Shown piece after piece: positions 38,378 through 47,699 of a DNA stretch of 64,000 nt. The notes under the pieces are model-generated. The model had not been told where the DNA came from. It searched no databases and saw only the letters and a list, made by a program, of their open reading frames with translations. Each line of letters begins with the position of its first letter. Position 1 is the first letter of the stretch. Origin of the DNA: Alteromonas marina (GTDB lineage: Bacteria; Pseudomonadota; Gammaproteobacteria; Enterobacterales; Alteromonadaceae); the NCBI RefSeq assembly GCF_000808575.1, contig NZ_JWLW01000023.1, forward strand, positions 124,001 to 188,000, written 5' to 3'. The translations under genes were made by a program, and so were the position numbers.

Positions 38378-39100
38378 CTAAACTTGTTCGCCATCAGGCA
38401 CGAATACGTAGCCCAATCCCCACACGGTCTGTATATACCGAGGGTTGGCAGGGTCTTCTTCAAGCATTCTTCGTAAGCGTGAAACCTGAACGTCAATGCT
38501 GCGTTCTAAGGCGCTGTAGTCGCGACCACGCGCTAGGTTCATTAGTTTGTCTCGCGACAATGGCTCGCGGGGGTGAGTGACCAGAGATTTCAATACCGCA
38601 AACTCACCGCTAGTCAGGGTAAGCGGCGTATCACCATCTGTCATTTCTCGCGTGGCAAGGTTCAGTTTGTAACTGCCAAATTCCACAATTTGCACATCTT
38701 TAGAGGGCGCGCCCGGCGCTTCGCTACTGCGTCTGCGCAGTACCGCTTTAGCGCGTGCAAGTAGCTCGCGTGGGTTAAATGGCTTAGGCAAATAATCGTC
38801 TGCGCCCATTTCAAGGCCGATAATACGGTCTACTTCATCGCCTTTTGCAGTAAGCATAATAATGGGCATGTCGTTTTCTTGTTGACGCAGACGGCGACAA
38901 ATAGATAAACCATCTTCGCCCGGTAGCATAAGGTCTAAAACCATAAGGTGAAAATTCTCGCGCTCAAGCAGTCTGTCCATTTGCTCTGCGTTGGCCGCAC
39001 TGCGCACCTGATAACCTTGCTCAAGCAAATAGCGCTCTAACAAACTGCGAAGACGCATGTCATCGTCAACAACGAGAATTTTAGAGGTTTCCTGACCCAT
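38378..39100 (-). CDS. ompR: Response regulator OmpR
   Basis: A 240-residue OmpR-type regulator. The receiver domain has VDDD (acidic pocket 11-14), phosphoacceptor Asp56 (LDLMLPGEDG), and Thr and Lys of MLTAKGD and LPKPFNPRELLARAKAVLRR. The C-terminal winged-helix DNA-binding domain includes LTSGEFAVLKSLV and RSIDVQVSRLRRMLEEDP. The ATG at 39100 has AGG 7 nt upstream; an ATG two codons earlier sits directly against the same AGG and is less likely. The partner kinase gene envZ follows. Confidence 0.95.
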   Translation of the reverse strand: MGQETSKILVVDDDMRLRSLLERYLLEQGYQVRSAANAEQMDRLLERENFHLMVLDLMLPGEDGLSICRRLRQQENDMPIIMLTAKGDEVDRIIGLEMGADDYLPKPFNPRELLARAKAVLRRRSSEAPGAPSKDVQIVEFGSYKLNLATREMTDGDTPLTLTSGEFAVLKSLVTHPREPLSRDKLMNLARGRDYSALERSIDVQVSRLRRMLEEDPANPRYIQTVWGLGYVFVPDGEQV

Positions 39101-39281
39101 ACTCATACCTTTCGTTTTACTTTTGATTCACTATAACCACAAGATGTGAAATACAAAAGCGAGAAAAGCGTAAAAGGTTGGGGATGTTTGTTACAAATAG
39201 TGTCTAGAGCCTGTTGACCTTTTATGTACAGTGAAGGCATCAGACCCTAAAGAGGAGGAGGCCGCTATGCTTTAACGGACA

Positions 39282-40412
39282 TTAATCGAAGGTGACAACA
39301 TTAAGCGCTTTCGTGGGCGACGAACCGTTAAGAGTCTCTAAATATAACCGTGTTATAGCATCAGTACCGCAGTGCGACTGCTCGTAAAACTGATCGCTCA
39401 CTTTTTCTGCGAAGTGTTTCCATGCACTAGCGTATTTCGCTAAAAAGACCTCATGGCCCCATTCCCCTTGGCGCAGTTTTACGCGAGCTGGTGCGAAAAA
39501 AATCTCTGCATTGAGCAGTTTGGGATTTGGCTTTTCTTCGGCTTTCCAATCTGTTGCACCAATTAACGTTACCTCGCTCAAGTTATCGCCAAGCAGCTCG
39601 CTAAGGTTATTAATTAGCGTGCCGTTAGCCGCGAAATCAAGAAGCCAGTAACGCGAATTGCTACTGTCACTCGTAAGCGCATTAAGGTCATCATAGCTAT
39701 ACACTTCATCATAGCAGCCAGAGGTTTTTACCATATCCACATTGGACGTAGAGGTTAACCCAACCACCTTATAGCTTGCGTTTCGTGACGCTTTTTGGTC
39801 TTTAAGCAGTTGCGCCGTACCCAGCGCGGTTTTACTCGAAGCGCTCGACAGCAGTAAGATTTCACCTTTTGCTTTCTCTGCCACATAGTCATCAAGCACA
39901 AACGAGGTCATATAAAGGGGTCTGAAATTTAGCTGCCATGCCTCACGGTCTTTGTTGTAGCTAGGGTCCGCTGCACAGCGTATATATTGGTCGTAAACGG
40001 GACTAATACTCTTACGTTTTTCGTGGATGTCCGAAAAACCGTGAGGAGCAACTTTTCCGGCCTTTATTACCCAATGGCTAGCCATAGGCAGGTAGCCGAA
40101 CACCTTTTCACCTACTTTGATATCGCTATGACAAGACGCCTTAACGGTAGCAAAGCCCCAAACGGGCACAATACCGAAGCCATGTGCTTCATCAACGTCA
40201 TTATCACTCTTTGCAGGGAAAAAGCCCCAATAGCCCATTTTAAAACCCAGTGCAGCATATGTGATGTTGTTGGCAGAAAAGCCAAAGCTGTCTGTCTCAA
40301 GCAATACTTCGTCTTGCTGTAAGTCGTTGATGTTTATATCGCGGGAAACAACGTTAGTGTTAGCGAGGTGTTGCTGGTCTACCCAAATTTGTTGGCTTTT
40401 AATTGTGGTCAT
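39282..40412 (-). CDS. DUF2855 family protein
   Basis: A 376-residue soluble protein. LQQDEVLLETDSFGFSANNITYAALG near the N-terminus and the Rossmann-like stretch GEILLLSSASSKTALGTAQLLK (about 185-205) indicate a medium-chain dehydrogenase-like fold without the zinc ligands of alcohol dehydrogenases; this matches DUF2855. A role as an NAD(P)-dependent oxidoreductase is plausible but unproven. ATG 40412 has AGG 8 nt upstream; a TTG at 40433 is rejected. Its neighbours give no pathway. Confidence 0.78.
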   Translation of the reverse strand: MTTIKSQQIWVDQQHLANTNVVSRDININDLQQDEVLLETDSFGFSANNITYAALGFKMGYWGFFPAKSDNDVDEAHGFGIVPVWGFATVKASCHSDIKVGEKVFGYLPMASHWVIKAGKVAPHGFSDIHEKRKSISPVYDQYIRCAADPSYNKDREAWQLNFRPLYMTSFVLDDYVAEKAKGEILLLSSASSKTALGTAQLLKDQKASRNASYKVVGLTSTSNVDMVKTSGCYDEVYSYDDLNALTSDSSNSRYWLLDFAANGTLINNLSELLGDNLSEVTLIGATDWKAEEKPNPKLLNAEIFFAPARVKLRQGEWGHEVFLAKYASAWKHFAEKVSDQFYEQSHCGTDAITRLYLETLNGSSPTKALNVVTFD

Positions 40413-40557
40413 AATAGGGGCCTGCTGTGTCAAAAACTAGGACAAAGATCCAAATCAAGAAGAGTGAAAATAGCAATCTAGATTGACGCAGGGCATAAGC
40501 TATTACGACTTACTGTTTTAAATATATACCCATAGAATTGGTGTATAGAGCTTACCG

Positions 40558-41463
40558 CTACTCATCTGTGCTGAGCCAATCCATTTGGTGGCCGGCTCTT
40601 CGTTTTTTATTCAAAATATCTTCAAGCAGCGGTGTAAGTATAAGCTCCATTGCCAGCGCTATTTTACCACCAGGTACAACCAAGGTATTGATACGAGACA
40701 TAAATGAACCGTCGATCATCTGAAGCAAGTAAGGATAATCGACATTCTTCATTTCTCGTCTGAAGCGCACCACAACAAAGCTTTCATCTTGGGTCGGAAT
40801 TTCACGAGCACTGAATGGGTTCGAGGTATCAACGGTAGGTACGCGCTGAAAGTTAACGTGAGTGCGAGAAAACTGTGGCGTGATATAGTGGAAATAATCA
40901 TCCAGCCCCCTCACTATGCTGCTCATCACGGCTTCGCGGGAATGGCCGCGGTCAGTGGTGTCGCGCACAATTTTTTGGATCCACTCTAAGTTTACAATCG
41001 GTACCATGCCAACGAGCAGGTCTACGTGTTTTGCCACGTCATTTTCTTCAGTTTTAACGCCCCCGTGCAGACCTTCATAGAACAGCAAATCGGTGTTTTG
41101 AGGTAAATCTTGCCATGGTGTAAAGGTACCTGGCATCTGGTTAAACGGAACGGCTTCATCAAAAGTGTGGAGGTATTGCCTAAACTGTCCCGTACCCGAA
41201 CTACCATATTCTCTAAAAAGCGTTTCAAGCAGTTCAAAGTCGTTGGCTTTAGGGCCAAAGTAGCTGATATGTCTGCCTTGTTCTTGGGCTTTGCGAATTT
41301 CTACTTCCATTTCCGGGCGGGTAAAGCGGTGAAAACTATCGCCTCCTACAACCGCAGCATTAACACTTAAGTTCCTGAAAATATGACGTATAGCGTTGGT
41401 CGTGGTAGTAGTACCCGCGCCAGAAGAACCTGTTATAGCAATAATAGGGTGTTTGACAGACAT
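40558..41463 (-). CDS. prkB: Phosphoribulokinase, PrkB type
   Basis: A 301-residue class I phosphoribulokinase very like E. coli PrkB (289). The nucleotide-binding loop is GSSGAGTTTTT (12-22), which lacks the usual Lys, but this is normal for the family. Other motifs are GGDSFHRFTRPEME, GRHISYFGPKANDFELLE, LFYEGLHGG and NTLVVPGGKIALAMELI. The Calvin-cycle enzyme phosphorylates ribulose 5-phosphate; no RuBisCO is present here and the role of PrkB in heterotrophs is unknown. In E. coli it follows yheU, while here it is separate, between DUF2855 and a channel gene. Confidence 0.9.
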   Translation of the reverse strand: MSVKHPIIAITGSSGAGTTTTTNAIRHIFRNLSVNAAVVGGDSFHRFTRPEMEVEIRKAQEQGRHISYFGPKANDFELLETLFREYGSSGTGQFRQYLHTFDEAVPFNQMPGTFTPWQDLPQNTDLLFYEGLHGGVKTEENDVAKHVDLLVGMVPIVNLEWIQKIVRDTTDRGHSREAVMSSIVRGLDDYFHYITPQFSRTHVNFQRVPTVDTSNPFSAREIPTQDESFVVVRFRREMKNVDYPYLLQMIDGSFMSRINTLVVPGGKIALAMELILTPLLEDILNKKRRAGHQMDWLSTDE

Positions 41464-41585
41464 AGGAATTCTTTTTGGAAATGACGGGTACTAGTTATAA
41501 GCTGATGTGAGCTAAGAATCAAGGGGAGGTATAAGCGCTTACCACTCGATTCTTGGGAGTTGCTTTCGCTCCAGCCTGCGTATAA

Positions 41586-42551
41586 TCAATCATCTAGCCG
41601 TTTGTGATGGTGCTGCAATAGGCGCACAATTAGCTTTGCCTCTTCTTCGTCTAAATCAAGAAGTGCGCGAACATGTTCTAGGTGGTGCACATCGTGCTCA
41701 CTCAACTTTCCGTCGTCCAAAACGCTTCTTACTGTGTCTTTAAACCTATCGCGTTTTAGCTGCATCTGCGACGTGTAGCTAGAAGATAAAATACCTGCTG
41801 GTAGGGCGTAAAAACAGATACCCATAATAGTTATGAGGCCGCCAAATATTTTACCCAATGCAGTTATAGGAACGGCGTCACCATAGCCCACCGTGGTCAG
41901 CGTGACGAGTGCCCACCACAATGAAGCGGGAATACTGCTAAAAACATCGGGCTGAGCAGCATGTTCGATGTAGTAAATACAGGTGGCGGCGATAATCGTG
42001 AACAACAAAAGTACGCTTAACGCCGCAATAAGGCTATGCGACTCGTTGCGCAATACGGTAACGAGAGTTTGCATAGAGCGCGAATAGCGCCCAATTTTCA
42101 AAATTCGCAGTACCCTGAATACCCGTAATATACGTAAATCAAATGCCACGAGCATGCTTAAGTAAAACGGTAAAATGGCCATCAGATCCACCAGCGCCAT
42201 CGGGCTTTTTATATAAGCCCATCGCTTTTGCCATGCCGTCGTTTTTTCTTGGCGAGTGCGGTTAGCTTGAGCCGAGCGGTTAGCTTGAGTCGAGCGGTTG
42301 GGCGCCGATGCACTGCTGTATACACGAAGTATGTATTCAATGGTGAATATAAGTACCGATACGACCTCAATGATATGCAACTCATGCTGCCAAAGAGCTG
42401 GAAGACCAGGCACGGTTTCTAGCATCATGGCCGCTACATTTACGATAATCAGCGCGATAAGCAAAATATCAAACAACTTGCTATGTTTTTTGTATTCGTG
42501 GGCTTCGCTAGAGGGAGCAAGAATGTGATAGCACGCGTTTTGAAATGACAT
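41586..42551 (-). CDS. Kv-type voltage-gated potassium channel
   Basis: A 321-residue six-helix channel. S1 is near 28-46 and S2 near 60-78. S4 carries a regular Arg ladder (Arg140, 143, 146, 149 in RILRVFRVLRILKIGR). The pore helix and filter are SLWWALVTLTTVGYGD (filter 220-225), followed by S6 (LGKIFGGLITIMGICFYALPAGIL). A cytoplasmic Asp/Glu/His-rich tail ends the protein. It conducts K+ in response to voltage. The S2-S3 loop holds a hexapeptide repeat (85-99) encoded by an 18-bp tandem repeat. It is expressed alone. Confidence 0.92.
   Translation of the reverse strand: MSFQNACYHILAPSSEAHEYKKHSKLFDILLIALIIVNVAAMMLETVPGLPALWQHELHIIEVVSVLIFTIEYILRVYSSASAPNRSTQANRSAQANRTRQEKTTAWQKRWAYIKSPMALVDLMAILPFYLSMLVAFDLRILRVFRVLRILKIGRYSRSMQTLVTVLRNESHSLIAALSVLLLFTIIAATCIYYIEHAAQPDVFSSIPASLWWALVTLTTVGYGDAVPITALGKIFGGLITIMGICFYALPAGILSSSYTSQMQLKRDRFKDTVRSVLDDGKLSEHDVHHLEHVRALLDLDEEEAKLIVRLLQHHHKRLDD
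42258..42299 (-). repeat. In-frame 18-bp tandem repeat within the channel gene
   Basis: Two 18-bp units (42258-42275 and 42276-42293) that differ at one base, plus the first 6 bp of a third, encode NRSTQA-NRSAQA-NR. The period is a multiple of three, so copy changes would alter the S2-S3 loop length without breaking the frame. Confidence 0.85.
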
Positions 42552-42715
42552 AGCTAAATTTGTGATTTAAGGATTAACATTGTTATATCAACAACGGCGA
42601 TAAATTGGTAATGATTCTGACAAAGATGGGCGTTGCTGGGGAATATTTTGAAACGCAGTAAGACTCAAAACATGTTAGTTTAAACGCCACGAAGGCAAAC
42701 TAAGAGCGTTTTCAA

Positions 42716-43477
42716 TTGAAAATCACTAAACCCCTAGTATCAGCATGCACCTTTACACTACTTGTCGCTATGCTTTCCCCGGCAGCGCAGGCGAAGCAGG
42801 ACAGTGTTATGCTTACCGCGAATGCACCCGTTATAGATGGCGTAGCAAATGATGCTGCATGGAAAGAAGGTGATTGGCACGACATGACCTCGCTAATGTG
42901 GGGCACCAATCCCGAGCCCAGTGACTTTTCTGGTAGATATAAACTACGCTGGGATAAAAAGGCGTTGTACCTTTTAGCAGAAATACAAGACGACCACCTC
43001 TCAGATACCTATGCCAATCCCCTTGAGCGATATTGGGATGATGATTGTTTAGAAATTTTCATTGATGCGGATGCTTCTGGTGGCGATCACCTTAATAACT
43101 ACAATGCGTTTGCCTATCACTTGGCGTTAGACAATCAGGTTGTTGATATAGGTCCGAACGAAGCAGGAGAGGCTGTACCACAACTTTACAATGATCACGT
43201 AGAGAACAAATGGCAGCGAGATATATTGGCGCCTCATAAGATTCATTGGGAAGCAGCGGTACGTGTATTTGATGATAGCTATCAGCATGGGAAAGACAAT
43301 TCACCTGTTACCTTAAAAGAAGGTATGACACTGGGCTTTATGCTTGCCTATTGCGATGCGGATGGTGGCGACAGAGAGCATTTTTTAGGCTCTCATGAGA
43401 TCACCCAAGTAAACGGCGATAAAAACTTGGGGTATAAAGATGCGTCGGTGTTTGGGAAAGTGACGTTAACTAAATAG
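42716..43477 (+). CDS. Exported CBM9-like sugar-binding protein
   Basis: A 253-residue precursor with a signal peptide (TFTLLVAMLSPAAQA). The mature part begins PVIDGVANDAAWKEGDWHDM and contains LRWDKKALYLLAEIQDDHL and DDDCLEIFIDADASGG, the pattern of carbohydrate-binding family 9 / DOMON-like domains, which bind sugar ends or act in electron-transfer complexes. No catalytic domain accompanies it. Translation appears to start at a TTG (42716) after a weak AAGAG; no ATG would keep the signal peptide. It converges on purD across a bidirectional terminator. Confidence 0.78.
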   Translation: MKITKPLVSACTFTLLVAMLSPAAQAKQDSVMLTANAPVIDGVANDAAWKEGDWHDMTSLMWGTNPEPSDFSGRYKLRWDKKALYLLAEIQDDHLSDTYANPLERYWDDDCLEIFIDADASGGDHLNNYNAFAYHLALDNQVVDIGPNEAGEAVPQLYNDHVENKWQRDILAPHKIHWEAAVRVFDDSYQHGKDNSPVTLKEGMTLGFMLAYCDADGGDREHFLGSHEITQVNGDKNLGYKDASVFGKVTLTK

Positions 43478-43526
43478 TGTCGGCGATATATTCGCCACTG
43501 TTTTTAACCTGTTGCCTAGTATTTAT

Positions 43527-43553
43527 AAAAAACGCGGCATCATGCCGCGTTTT
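43527..43553. terminator. Bidirectional terminator between the CBM9-like gene and purD
   Basis: A 7-bp stem ACGCGGC / GCCGCGT with a 5-nt loop is bordered by A residues on the left and T residues on the right. It serves purD (minus strand) and the convergent CBM9-like gene. Confidence 0.88.
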
Positions 43554-43571
43554 ATATACTTTACATGTCGA

Positions 43572-44864
43572 TTACTTCGCTTCAGCTTCGCGCGCAATTG
43601 CACGGTGTGCAATATCAGTACGATAGTACACATCTTTAAACTGAATGGTCTTAAGCAATTCATACGCTTTTTGCTGCGCTTCGGTAACGTTGTTACCCAA
43701 AGCTGTAGCACAGAGCACACGACCACCTGCGGTTACCACATCACCGTCTTGCAGGGCGGTGCCTGCGTGGAAAACCTTTCCATCTAATTTAGCGGCGTCT
43801 TCGAAACCGGTAATCACGTCACCCTTGTCGTAGCTGCCTGGATAGCCGCCAGCGGCAAGCACAACACCTACCGACGCGCGCTCATCAAACTCAATGGTTT
43901 TACCAGCAAGTTCGCCTTTGCACGCTGCTTGGCAAAGTGGAACCAAGTCAGACTTTAAGCGCAGCATGATTGGCTGGGTTTCCGGGTCGCCAAAGCGGCA
44001 GTTGTATTCGATTACCTTCGGAGTGCCATCGGCCATAATCATAAGGCCAGCATATAAAAAGCCAACGTAGTCGTTGCCTTCAGCAGCCATGCCATTAACC
44101 GTTGGCATAATCACTTCTTGCATAATACGGTCGTGAATATCCGGCGTTACCACCGGAGCTGGTGAATAAGCACCCATACCGCCTGTGTTTGGCCCTTTGT
44201 CACCGTCAGCAGCACGCTTGTGGTCTTGGCTGGTGGCAAAAGGTAGTACGTTCTTACCGTCTACCATAACAATAAACGATGCTTCTTCACCGTCTAAGAA
44301 CTCTTCAATAACCACGCGACTACCCGCTTCGCCAAACGCGTTGCCTGCCAACATGTCGCGAATAGCGTCTTCAGCTTCTTCAAGGGTCATCGCAACAATA
44401 ACGCCTTTACCCGCCGCTAGGCCGTCTGCTTTTACTACGATAGGCGCGCCTTTCTCATGCACATAGGCAATGGCTGGGTCAATTTCTGTGAAGTTTTGAT
44501 ACTCAGCCGTAGGAATATTGTGACGAGCCAAAAAGTCTTTGGTAAATGCCTTTGAACCCTCTAGCTGCGCAGCAGCTTGAGTGGGACCAAAGATCATTAA
44601 ACCTGCGTTAGTGAACGCATCTACAACACCTGCAACTAGCGGCGCTTCTGGGCCTACGATAGTAAGCTCAACATCATTGCCTTGTGCAAAAGAAACCAAG
44701 CCAGCAATATCGTTAACATCAATAGCCACGTTCTCAAGCTTAGGCTCTGTAGCCGTACCGGCATTACCAGGTGCTACAAATACTGTTGAAACATCAGAAG
44801 ACTGCGCTGCTTTAAACGCTAACGCGTGTTCGCGGCCACCGCCGCCAATTACAAGTACGTTCAT
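43572..44864 (-). CDS. purD: Phosphoribosylamine-glycine ligase
   Basis: A 430-residue GAR synthetase, an ATP-grasp enzyme that joins glycine to phosphoribosylamine in purine synthesis. Motifs: MNVLVIGGGGREHALAFKAAQS at the start, PIVVKADGLAAGKGV (ATP-binding), EEFLDGEEASFIVMVDG, and GFLYAGLMI ... IEYNCRFGDPETQ. Length equals the E. coli enzyme (429). It starts 27 nt after the exported methyltransferase gene, which separates it from purH; E. coli has purH and purD adjacent. Confidence 0.97.
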   Translation of the reverse strand: MNVLVIGGGGREHALAFKAAQSSDVSTVFVAPGNAGTATEPKLENVAIDVNDIAGLVSFAQGNDVELTIVGPEAPLVAGVVDAFTNAGLMIFGPTQAAAQLEGSKAFTKDFLARHNIPTAEYQNFTEIDPAIAYVHEKGAPIVVKADGLAAGKGVIVAMTLEEAEDAIRDMLAGNAFGEAGSRVVIEEFLDGEEASFIVMVDGKNVLPFATSQDHKRAADGDKGPNTGGMGAYSPAPVVTPDIHDRIMQEVIMPTVNGMAAEGNDYVGFLYAGLMIMADGTPKVIEYNCRFGDPETQPIMLRLKSDLVPLCQAACKGELAGKTIEFDERASVGVVLAAGGYPGSYDKGDVITGFEDAAKLDGKVFHAGTALQDGDVVTAGGRVLCATALGNNVTEAQQKAYELLKTIQFKDVYYRTDIAHRAIAREAEAK

Positions 44865-44891
44865 TAACTGTTCCGTTTTGAGTGTTTAATT

Positions 44892-45707
44892 TTATGATTT
44901 TGGTTTGGTGAATTTTAGCGTCATGCGATTGCTCTCGCCAATCGCCATGTATTTTTCACGATCTTGATCATCTAGCGCCAAACGTGGAGGTAGCGTCCAC
45001 ACACCTTTCGGGTGGTCTGCTGTATCCAGTGGGTTTGCGTTAACATCGCTGCTTGCTTCAAGCACAAAGCCTGCTTTTTCAGCGGCAGCTACTACGTAAG
45101 AGCGCTTCATATAGCCGCTTTTCTTCATAGCTTCATCATCTGCGCTTTCCGGTAGTTCATGTTCAACGACGCCCAGTACGCCACCTGGCTTAAGCGCTTT
45201 GAAAAATGCGCCAAAGGCGTTGTCGATACCCTCGTCACCGTGACGCATGTACCAATTGTGAACATTGCGAAAGGTTAGCACCATGTCCGCGCTACCTGTT
45301 TCGCTAATATCTAATGCTTTAATTGGGTCGAATGCAGTAAGCTCGGCACCTTCGTACTTCATGCCCGGCTTCATTTTCTCTTTAAAGCCTTCTACCGACT
45401 TTTTGTAGTAGCCACTGGTTTCATCATCCACGTAAAAGTGAGCAGCTATATACTTACCGTTATCTTTTACAACAGAATAAAGGATGTCGGCGTACCAACC
45501 ACCACCTGGAGAGATTTCTACCACAGTCATGTCTGGGGTAAGGCCAAAAAAGCGCAGTGTTTGCTGAGGATTACGGTACTCATCGCGTACTTTTGCACTA
45601 GCAGCGCGGATATCGCTCATTGCGGCATCAGAAATCGCATCGGCACTGGCATAAGTAGCACTTACACCTAGGGTTGCGGCTAACACATATTGGGCTAACT
45701 TTTTCAT
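44892..45707 (-). CDS. Exported class I SAM-dependent methyltransferase
   Basis: A 271-residue protein with a clear Sec signal peptide (MKKLAQYVLAATLGVSATYASA). The mature domain is a Rossmann methyltransferase: motif I VVEISPGGGWYADIL (62-76), MVLTFRNVHNW as the post-motif region and LKPGGVLGVVEHE. It resembles COG4798 predicted methyltransferases. AAGGAA 8 nt upstream supports ATG 45707. It lies between purH and purD on the same strand. S-adenosylmethionine is not known to be plentiful in the periplasm, so the acceptor, donor and site of action are all unclear. Confidence 0.82.
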   Translation of the reverse strand: MKKLAQYVLAATLGVSATYASADAISDAAMSDIRAASAKVRDEYRNPQQTLRFFGLTPDMTVVEISPGGGWYADILYSVVKDNGKYIAAHFYVDDETSGYYKKSVEGFKEKMKPGMKYEGAELTAFDPIKALDISETGSADMVLTFRNVHNWYMRHGDEGIDNAFGAFFKALKPGGVLGVVEHELPESADDEAMKKSGYMKRSYVVAAAEKAGFVLEASSDVNANPLDTADHPKGVWTLPPRLALDDQDREKYMAIGESNRMTLKFTKPKS

Positions 45708-46017
45708 TCTTATTTCCTTTTTCTGTCGAGGGTAGGCGAATAACATAACACTATTACTACAAATTACCACGGGTCAGATCAAGCCTATCAGCTAACCCCT
45801 ATTTGCACTTACGCCTTAGCAGAATAATTCGCAACTCTGTCGCTTCGATGAGATTTCACTACAACCAAGCAAATGACCTCGAGTCTGCGTATTTCAAAGG
45901 GTTAAGGAAAAATAACAAACACACAGTAAAGCCACTAAATGCCACTTTACTGCGTGTTTAACTTAGGTGTTGGTGTCCCTCACTAAGCCTGCACTAAAAG
46001 GTATTGCGTAAGTATTT
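45708..46017. other. Non-coding region between purH and the methyltransferase gene
   Basis: About 310 bp with no coding frame. It contains the purH terminator (45910-45959) and, on the minus strand, should hold the promoter of the methyltransferase-purD unit. No PurR-like palindrome was found. Confidence 0.5.
45910..45959 (-). terminator. Terminator downstream of purH
   Basis: A 15-bp stem with a single G-U type mismatch (AAACACACAGTAAAG at 45917 pairing with CTTTACTGCGTGTTT at 45945) is followed on the minus strand by a T-rich tail (TTGTTATTTTT). The loop is 13 nt. It lies about 60 nt after the purH stop. Confidence 0.75.
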
Positions 46018-47616
46018 TTAGTGACGGAAGTGGCGCATACCCGTAAACACCATGGCAATGCCGTGCTCGTCAGCGGCATCAATGACTTCCTGGTCGCGCA
46101 TAGAGCCGCCTGGCTGAATTACTGCTTTAATACCTGCTTCAGCCGCAGCGTCGATACCGTCGCGGAATGGGAAGAATGCATCAGACGCCATTACAGAGCC
46201 TGCTACTTCAAGGTTCTCATCAGCTGCTTTAATACCCGCAATTTTCGCAGAATAAACACGGCTCATTTGACCTGCGCCCACGCCTACCGTCATACCGTCT
46301 TTGCAGTAAACAATCGCGTTAGACTTCACGTATTTTGCTACCTTCCAGCAGAACATAAGGTCGCGTAGTTCATCTTCGCTTGGCTTACGCTTAGTCACAA
46401 CTTCTAGGTCTTCCATTTCAACCATGCCGAAGTCGCGCTCTTGTACTAATAAACCGCCGTTTACGCGCTTAAAGTCATAACCTTCAGTTAGCTGACCAGC
46501 CCAATCGCCACACGCTAGAAGACGTACGTTTTTCTTCGCACTTACTACTTCTTTCGCTTCATCGCTTACTGTCGGCGCAATAATTACTTCCACAAATTGA
46601 CGGTCAACAATCGCTTGCGCTGTTTTCGCATCAAGCTCGCGGTTAAATGCGATAATGCCGCCAAATGCAGACGTAGGGTCAGTTTTAAACGCGCGGTCAT
46701 AGGCACTTAAAATATCTTCGCCAATCGCTACACCACATGGGTTAGCGTGCTTAACGATTACACATGCTGGCTCTTCGAATTCCTTCACGCACTCAAGGGC
46801 TGCATCGGTATCAGCAATATTGTTAAATGACAGCTCTTTACCTTGAAGCTGGGTAGCAGTGGCAACAGACGCTTCTTGAATGTTGTTTTCAACATAGAAA
46901 GCCGCTTCCTGGTGGCTGTTTTCACCGTAGCGAAGGTCTTGCTTCTTGGTCAGCTGCATGTTGTAGGTACGTGGGAATTCACTGTGCTGATGATCACAGT
47001 CTGCTTCACAACCAGTGCTGTCTAAGCGGGCACCAAAGTAGTTTGCAATCATGCCGTCGTATTCAGCAGTGTGCTCAAATGCTTTAATGGCAAGGTCGAA
47101 ACGGGTGTTGTACGTTAATGAGCCGTTGTTGTCGTTCATTTCAGCAAGTACGCGAGAGTAGTCAGACGCATTAACCACAATAGTCACATCTCTATGGTTT
47201 TTTGCAGCAGCGCGCACCATAGTTGGGCCACCGATATCAATATTTTCAATTGCATCTTCTAGCGTGCAATCTTCGTTTGCCACGGTTGCAGCAAACGGAT
47301 AAAGGTTAACCACCACAAGATCGATAGGCGCAATGTTGTGTTCTTCCATCACCGCTTCATCGGTACCGCGACGACCAAGGATACCGCCATGAATTTTCGG
47401 GTGAAGAGTTTTAACACGGCCAGCCATAATTTCTGGGTGACCTGTGTGATCAGACACTTCTTTCACAGGTAAGCCAGCGTCAGCGAGTAGTTTCGCAGTA
47501 CCGCCCGTCGACAGAAGTTCTACGCCAGCGTTATGCAGCGCTGTCGCGAAATCGAGGATACCGGTTTTATCGGAGACACTAAGGAGAGCACGTTTAATTG
47601 GTTTTGGTGTTTGCAT
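46018..47616 (-). CDS. purH: Bifunctional AICAR formyltransferase / IMP cyclohydrolase
   Basis: A 532-residue enzyme for the last two steps of IMP synthesis (E. coli 529). The IMP cyclohydrolase domain starts [21 protein letters not shown] with STGGT and [13 protein letters not shown]; the formyltransferase domain holds [14 protein letters not shown] and [22 protein letters not shown], ending [15 protein letters not shown] 47616 matches the family start ([17 protein letters not shown]); the upstream TTG-type extension is rejected. There is no clear ribosome-binding site. It follows fis across a strong terminator, so it has its own promoter or depends on read-through. Confidence 0.97.
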   Translation of the reverse strand: MQTPKPIKRALLSVSDKTGILDFATALHNAGVELLSTGGTAKLLADAGLPVKEVSDHTGHPEIMAGRVKTLHPKIHGGILGRRGTDEAVMEEHNIAPIDLVVVNLYPFAATVANEDCTLEDAIENIDIGGPTMVRAAAKNHRDVTIVVNASDYSRVLAEMNDNNGSLTYNTRFDLAIKAFEHTAEYDGMIANYFGARLDSTGCEADCDHQHSEFPRTYNMQLTKKQDLRYGENSHQEAAFYVENNIQEASVATATQLQGKELSFNNIADTDAALECVKEFEEPACVIVKHANPCGVAIGEDILSAYDRAFKTDPTSAFGGIIAFNRELDAKTAQAIVDRQFVEVIIAPTVSDEAKEVVSAKKNVRLLACGDWAGQLTEGYDFKRVNGGLLVQERDFGMVEMEDLEVVTKRKPSEDELRDLMFCWKVAKYVKSNAIVYCKDGMTVGVGAGQMSRVYSAKIAGIKAADENLEVAGSVMASDAFFPFRDGIDAAAEAGIKAVIQPGGSMRDQEVIDAADEHGIAMVFTGMRHFRH

Positions 47617-47650
47617 AAATTTTAAGTTTCTAATGTTGTAGTGTTGAAAC

Positions 47651-47677
47651 AAAAAGAGCACCGAATTGGTGCTCTTT
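47651..47677 (-). terminator. Terminator of the dusB-fis operon
   Basis: A perfect 10-bp stem AAAGAGCACC / GGTGCTCTTT with a 5-nt loop lies 23 nt after the fis stop. On the minus strand it runs into TTTTTGTTT. It separates fis from purH, so expression of the two is probably independent. Confidence 0.93.
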
Positions 47678-47699
47678 GGTGGGCAAAGCCCTTGGAATC

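Noticed and set aside
41410-41445. Missing Lys in the phosphoribulokinase nucleotide loop as a sign of inactivity
   Set aside because: GSSGAGTTT is the normal loop of class I phosphoribulokinases, including E. coli PrkB, so it is not a defect.
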